From Pyrocephalus nanus (taxonomy: Eukaryota; Chordata; Aves; Passeriformes; Tyrannidae), in the NCBI GenBank assembly GCA_038380795.1, contig CM076276.1, positions 14,894,001 to 14,958,000 of the forward strand: a stretch of 64,000 bases of DNA, written 5' to 3'. Shown here piece after piece: positions 60,946 to 64,000 of this stretch. A program made the position numbers and the translations under genes. The notes below the pieces were generated by a model, which ran no database searches, was not told the DNA's origin, and saw only the letters and a program-made list of their open reading frames with translations. Each line of letters opens with the position of its first letter. The first letter of the stretch is position 1.

Positions 60946-62884
60946 TCCTGGATCTGGGGCTTCTCAGCTGCAGGAAGCGGGAACACAGAGCAGGAATGTT
61001 GGTAGAACCTGCTCTCAGTGGGAGACAACTGGAGATGTGCTCTTGGTCAGGCAGCAGAGAGCTGGGAGAGGTGCCCACGCCCTGCTCTGAGGATGGCTGT
61101 GCCCAAGCTGCCCTCGGGAGGTCTGTGAGGGACATTTTGGAGCCCACCTGTAAAAACAGTCACCTTCAGCTCAACACAACTACACAGGAGACCTCTCTCT
61201 GCCTCACCTTTCCCCACAACCTCCTTTTCCCCTCAACTGAAGCCCAGCTCTGCTTCAGGATCACCAACACACACCCCGAGGTGGGGCGGGAAGGGGGGGC
61301 CACGGAACCTGCAGTGGGTGGGACAGCCCTGAGCTGTGGTTTGTCCCGTGGCAAAGTGAGTCAGAGCCTTCCCACCCAGCCTGGCAGCCCCGAGTGGGGC
61401 TCAAGTGTTCTCCAGTCACACCAGGCTGCACAATTGCTGTTCCTGCTGTGCTGAGCCAGGTGTGACCAGAGGAAATAAATCCTCCCCAATCCCATCCCCA
61501 GCAGGCAGGGCACACGCCCTGCTTGTCTCAGCTGGTGGCATTCACCCAGCACAAAGGGGCTTTGTGCTCTCTGGGGAAAGCCAGGTCTCCCCATAGCTCA
61601 GCAGAGCAGCCTCGTGTCCTGAAAGGATGTAAAAAGAGGATTTGGAGACATTCGGGGCTAAAAGGGAAACTGGATTCATTCTTTGGAACATGTCCATCCC
61701 ATCAAATCCCTTCATGACGTGAGTGCATCCCACAGTGGATCTCCCACGTGCTCACATCCAAATGCTCCAAGTCAACAACCTTGGAGAGTCCAGGAGAAGC
61801 TCAACATGACCCAGCTGCACTGCCCAACGCCTTGGACCAAGCTGCAGCTTGGAGAAGGTTCTCCAGAGCTGACCAGGAGAAGGAGCCATGAAGGTCAAGT
61901 GCCAGCCTAGAGCAAAGCTCCTTCCTCTGGTGCCAGGTTTGCTGCCCAGTCAGGTGAGCTGGGTGGGGTCCAGAGCTGACAGAAGGGATAAAGGGACACC
62001 AGTGATGCAGAACCTGTGGTTTGAGGTACAAACAGCTCCAAGCCCACAACAATGAGCTCGTTATGATAGGCCAACACTTGCACTCAGCTCTTCCTTTCCT
62101 GCTGCCTGTGCAGATCTCAGGTTTGATGGGACTTGGCACATGAAGGCAGAGCCCCAGCGACTGAAAGTCTGTGTGAAACTTCTCCTCTCCTTGTCTCTCC
62201 AAACAAGGAAAGTCTGCTAAAAACTGCCCACAGGAGAAGAGATTTGAGTGGCAGGGACCCACCCACCCTGCTCTGCACCAAACCCTCTGTCACCAACCAC
62301 AGAATCCCAGAGGAGAAAGTCAGGAGAGCTCTCCAGGTGCTCATCACCGGCTTAAGGGTGGATCCAACTTTGCCTGGGGCAATAATTCTGTGCTGGCAGC
62401 CTGCAAGGTTCTGTTTAAAAGCAGAAGATGAATTTTTGGGCAGCCTCATCCTGCAGGTAAACCCCATCCCCAGGGTGGAACATCCTGCTGTGTGGGCAGT
62501 GCTGGGAAAGAGGAGCCTTGTCAGGAGTGGGGAACTGGGGTGTTTGGGCCCCTTCCAGGTGCCACCTTTCCCTGCAAACCCACCCAGCCTTATCTTGGCA
62601 CAGATCTGTGAAAATATGTGCCAGTGCCCGGGTGCCAGCACAGTGCTGTTCGGGACCTGCCCTGTAAATGTCACCGGGAGACTTTGATGGACAAGGCAGT
62701 GTTTGGTTCAACGAGCAGCTTGGCTCACCCTGTTTGTCCAAGGGTTCATTTGCCAGCAGGGAATGTGGGAAAAGAAACATTGCTGGCTTCAGGTTGCTCC
62801 TGAGCCCACACCTGCAAATGCCAGGGGGGGTCAGCAGAGCCTGACCCTGAGGGTTTGTGTTTGACAGCTCAGGCAAGACCGTCT

Positions 62885-63128
62885 GGCCCAGGGGACAAGG
62901 GACAGGACAAGAGGGAACAGCCTCAAGTTGTGCCAGGGGAGGTTCCAGGCTGGATATTAATCAAAATTTCATCACAGAAAGGGCTGCCCAGGGCAGGGGT
63001 GGAGTCCCAGCTCTGGGGGCATTTAAAAGCCCCGTGGATGTGGCACTTGGGGACAGGGGTTAGTGGTGGCCTTGGCAGTGCTGGGGGGTGGTTGGACTCT
63101 CAGAGGTCTTTTTGAAGCTGATTCCATC
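62885..63128 (+). repeat. CR1 3' end, diverged
   Basis: Forward fragment recognisable by AGGGCTGCCCAGGGCAGGGG followed by a GTTGGACTCTCAGAGGTCTT end. Confidence 0.7.
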
Positions 63129-64000
63129 CTCACCTGTCAGTGCTAACAAGGGTAGTTCTAAGCTGCAAAGGAGGAGGGAGGAAAGCCAAGGGTGTCAGAG
63201 CCCTTCCTGCCACCAAACACACCCCACCCTCGCTCACCTCAGCACTGAGAGCCTGTCCTGGTTTATCCCTGCTGGAGTAATCCCAGAGCAAACCCTGCTC
63301 TGGCCACACAGCACCCCCCAGCTGCTCCTGCCCCTGCCAAAGGAAGTGTTCCAGGGACAATGGAGGCAGGATAAAAAGGCCAAAGAGCATCAAATGCCAG
63401 TTTACAGCTGGAAGTAAAACCCAACCACTGCGCTGCACCTTCCTGGAGGTTTACACAAGGGATTTTGGGTGGTTTCTGCCTCCCCCTGTCCTCTGCCACT
63501 TCCTCTGTCACCTTTGCATTGCACAAAGTCAAAAAACACCGACAGGTAACCCTTCAATCACGTCCTGAACTAGAAATGCAAACAAGCTAAGAAAGGAAAG
63601 GTGATTCTCTGACGTCTGATGTTCCTCCCTCATGGGGGTTTGGTGACCAAGCAGCTGCTCCTGAGAGCAGGAGGGTGCCCAGCAATGCCCAGCCCAACCT
63701 GTTTGGCCACCCAGCAGGGCAGGGCTGAGGCCCCCTGGACACCCTCCAGCCACACCAGCAGCCAGGAGGAGCAACAGGACCAGTTTGGAGGTCACCCACG
63801 TCACTGGGAGACCAGTTTGCAGCAGGAGGAGGCTCAGAGCTGCCCAAGGCTCCTGGAAAACCAGCCCAGCCTCCAAGGGCTGCCCAGGAAGGACCTCATT
63901 GTCACATCAGGGGCCACCAGAGCCACCAGCTCTGGCTGCACCACGGATTTAATCCCACAGGATTGAAAATCCAGGAATGGGGCTACTGGTGCCACATCTC

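Larger units (their letters stand above)
58719..64000. other. Spacer upstream of MSLN
   Basis: No coding exon I can support. It should contain the MSLN promoter and any untranslated first exons. It holds CR1 copies at 59555-59795, 60808-60945 and 62885-63128 and a run of about 20 A at 60265. Open frames are short, overlapping and not joined by good splice sites. The next gene, if any, lies beyond the window. Confidence 0.5.

Noticed and set aside
1..64000. tRNA, rRNA, CRISPR or prokaryotic-type operon signals
   Set aside because: None seen; the window is ordinary vertebrate nuclear DNA with introns.

Overview
This window is vertebrate nuclear DNA, and almost certainly bird. Genes are compact and multi-exon with GT-AG introns. 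About two dozen copies of a CR1-type LINE 3' end are scattered through introns and spacers on both strands. Gene order matches the segment of human 16p13.3 carrying MSLN, MSLNL, RPUSD1, CHTF18 and GNG13, read in reverse. I cannot name the species. All gene models come from joining open exons at visible splice sites and checking that phase carries through; no alignment or transcript was available.

Layout from left to right. 1-1273: spacer or 5' leader with a CR1 copy and a possible solo LTR. 1274-11664 (+): a 19-exon gene for a 708-residue protein I do not recognise, with an N-terminal SUMO-interaction-like motif and a Cys/His cluster. 11665-17206: spacer with a long T/G-only tract and an AT-rich satellite. 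17207-17987 (+): GNG13, a G-protein gamma subunit. 18560-28704 (-): CHTF18, the large subunit of the alternative clamp loader, in 22 exons. 28705-29674: a shared GC-rich promoter with five inverted CCAAT boxes spaced exactly 42 bp apart. 29675-31570 (+): RPUSD1, a RluA-type pseudouridine synthase. 36195-41889 (+): a short mesothelin-family protein with a large Thr/Pro-rich mucin-like stalk, MSLNL by position. 43296-58718 (-): a 28-exon mesothelin gene, MSLN by position. 58719-64000: repeat-rich spacer with no gene I can support.

Functionally the genes are unrelated: signalling, sister-chromatid cohesion and clamp loading, RNA modification, and GPI-anchored cell-surface proteins. The structural interest lies in how they share DNA. 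CHTF18 and RPUSD1 share a divergent promoter. GNG13 and CHTF18 end tail to tail on a palindromic poly(A) signal. The two mesothelin genes are convergent paralogs that keep the same exon phases, a furin-like site and a GPI tail, but have very different N-terminal regions and stalks.
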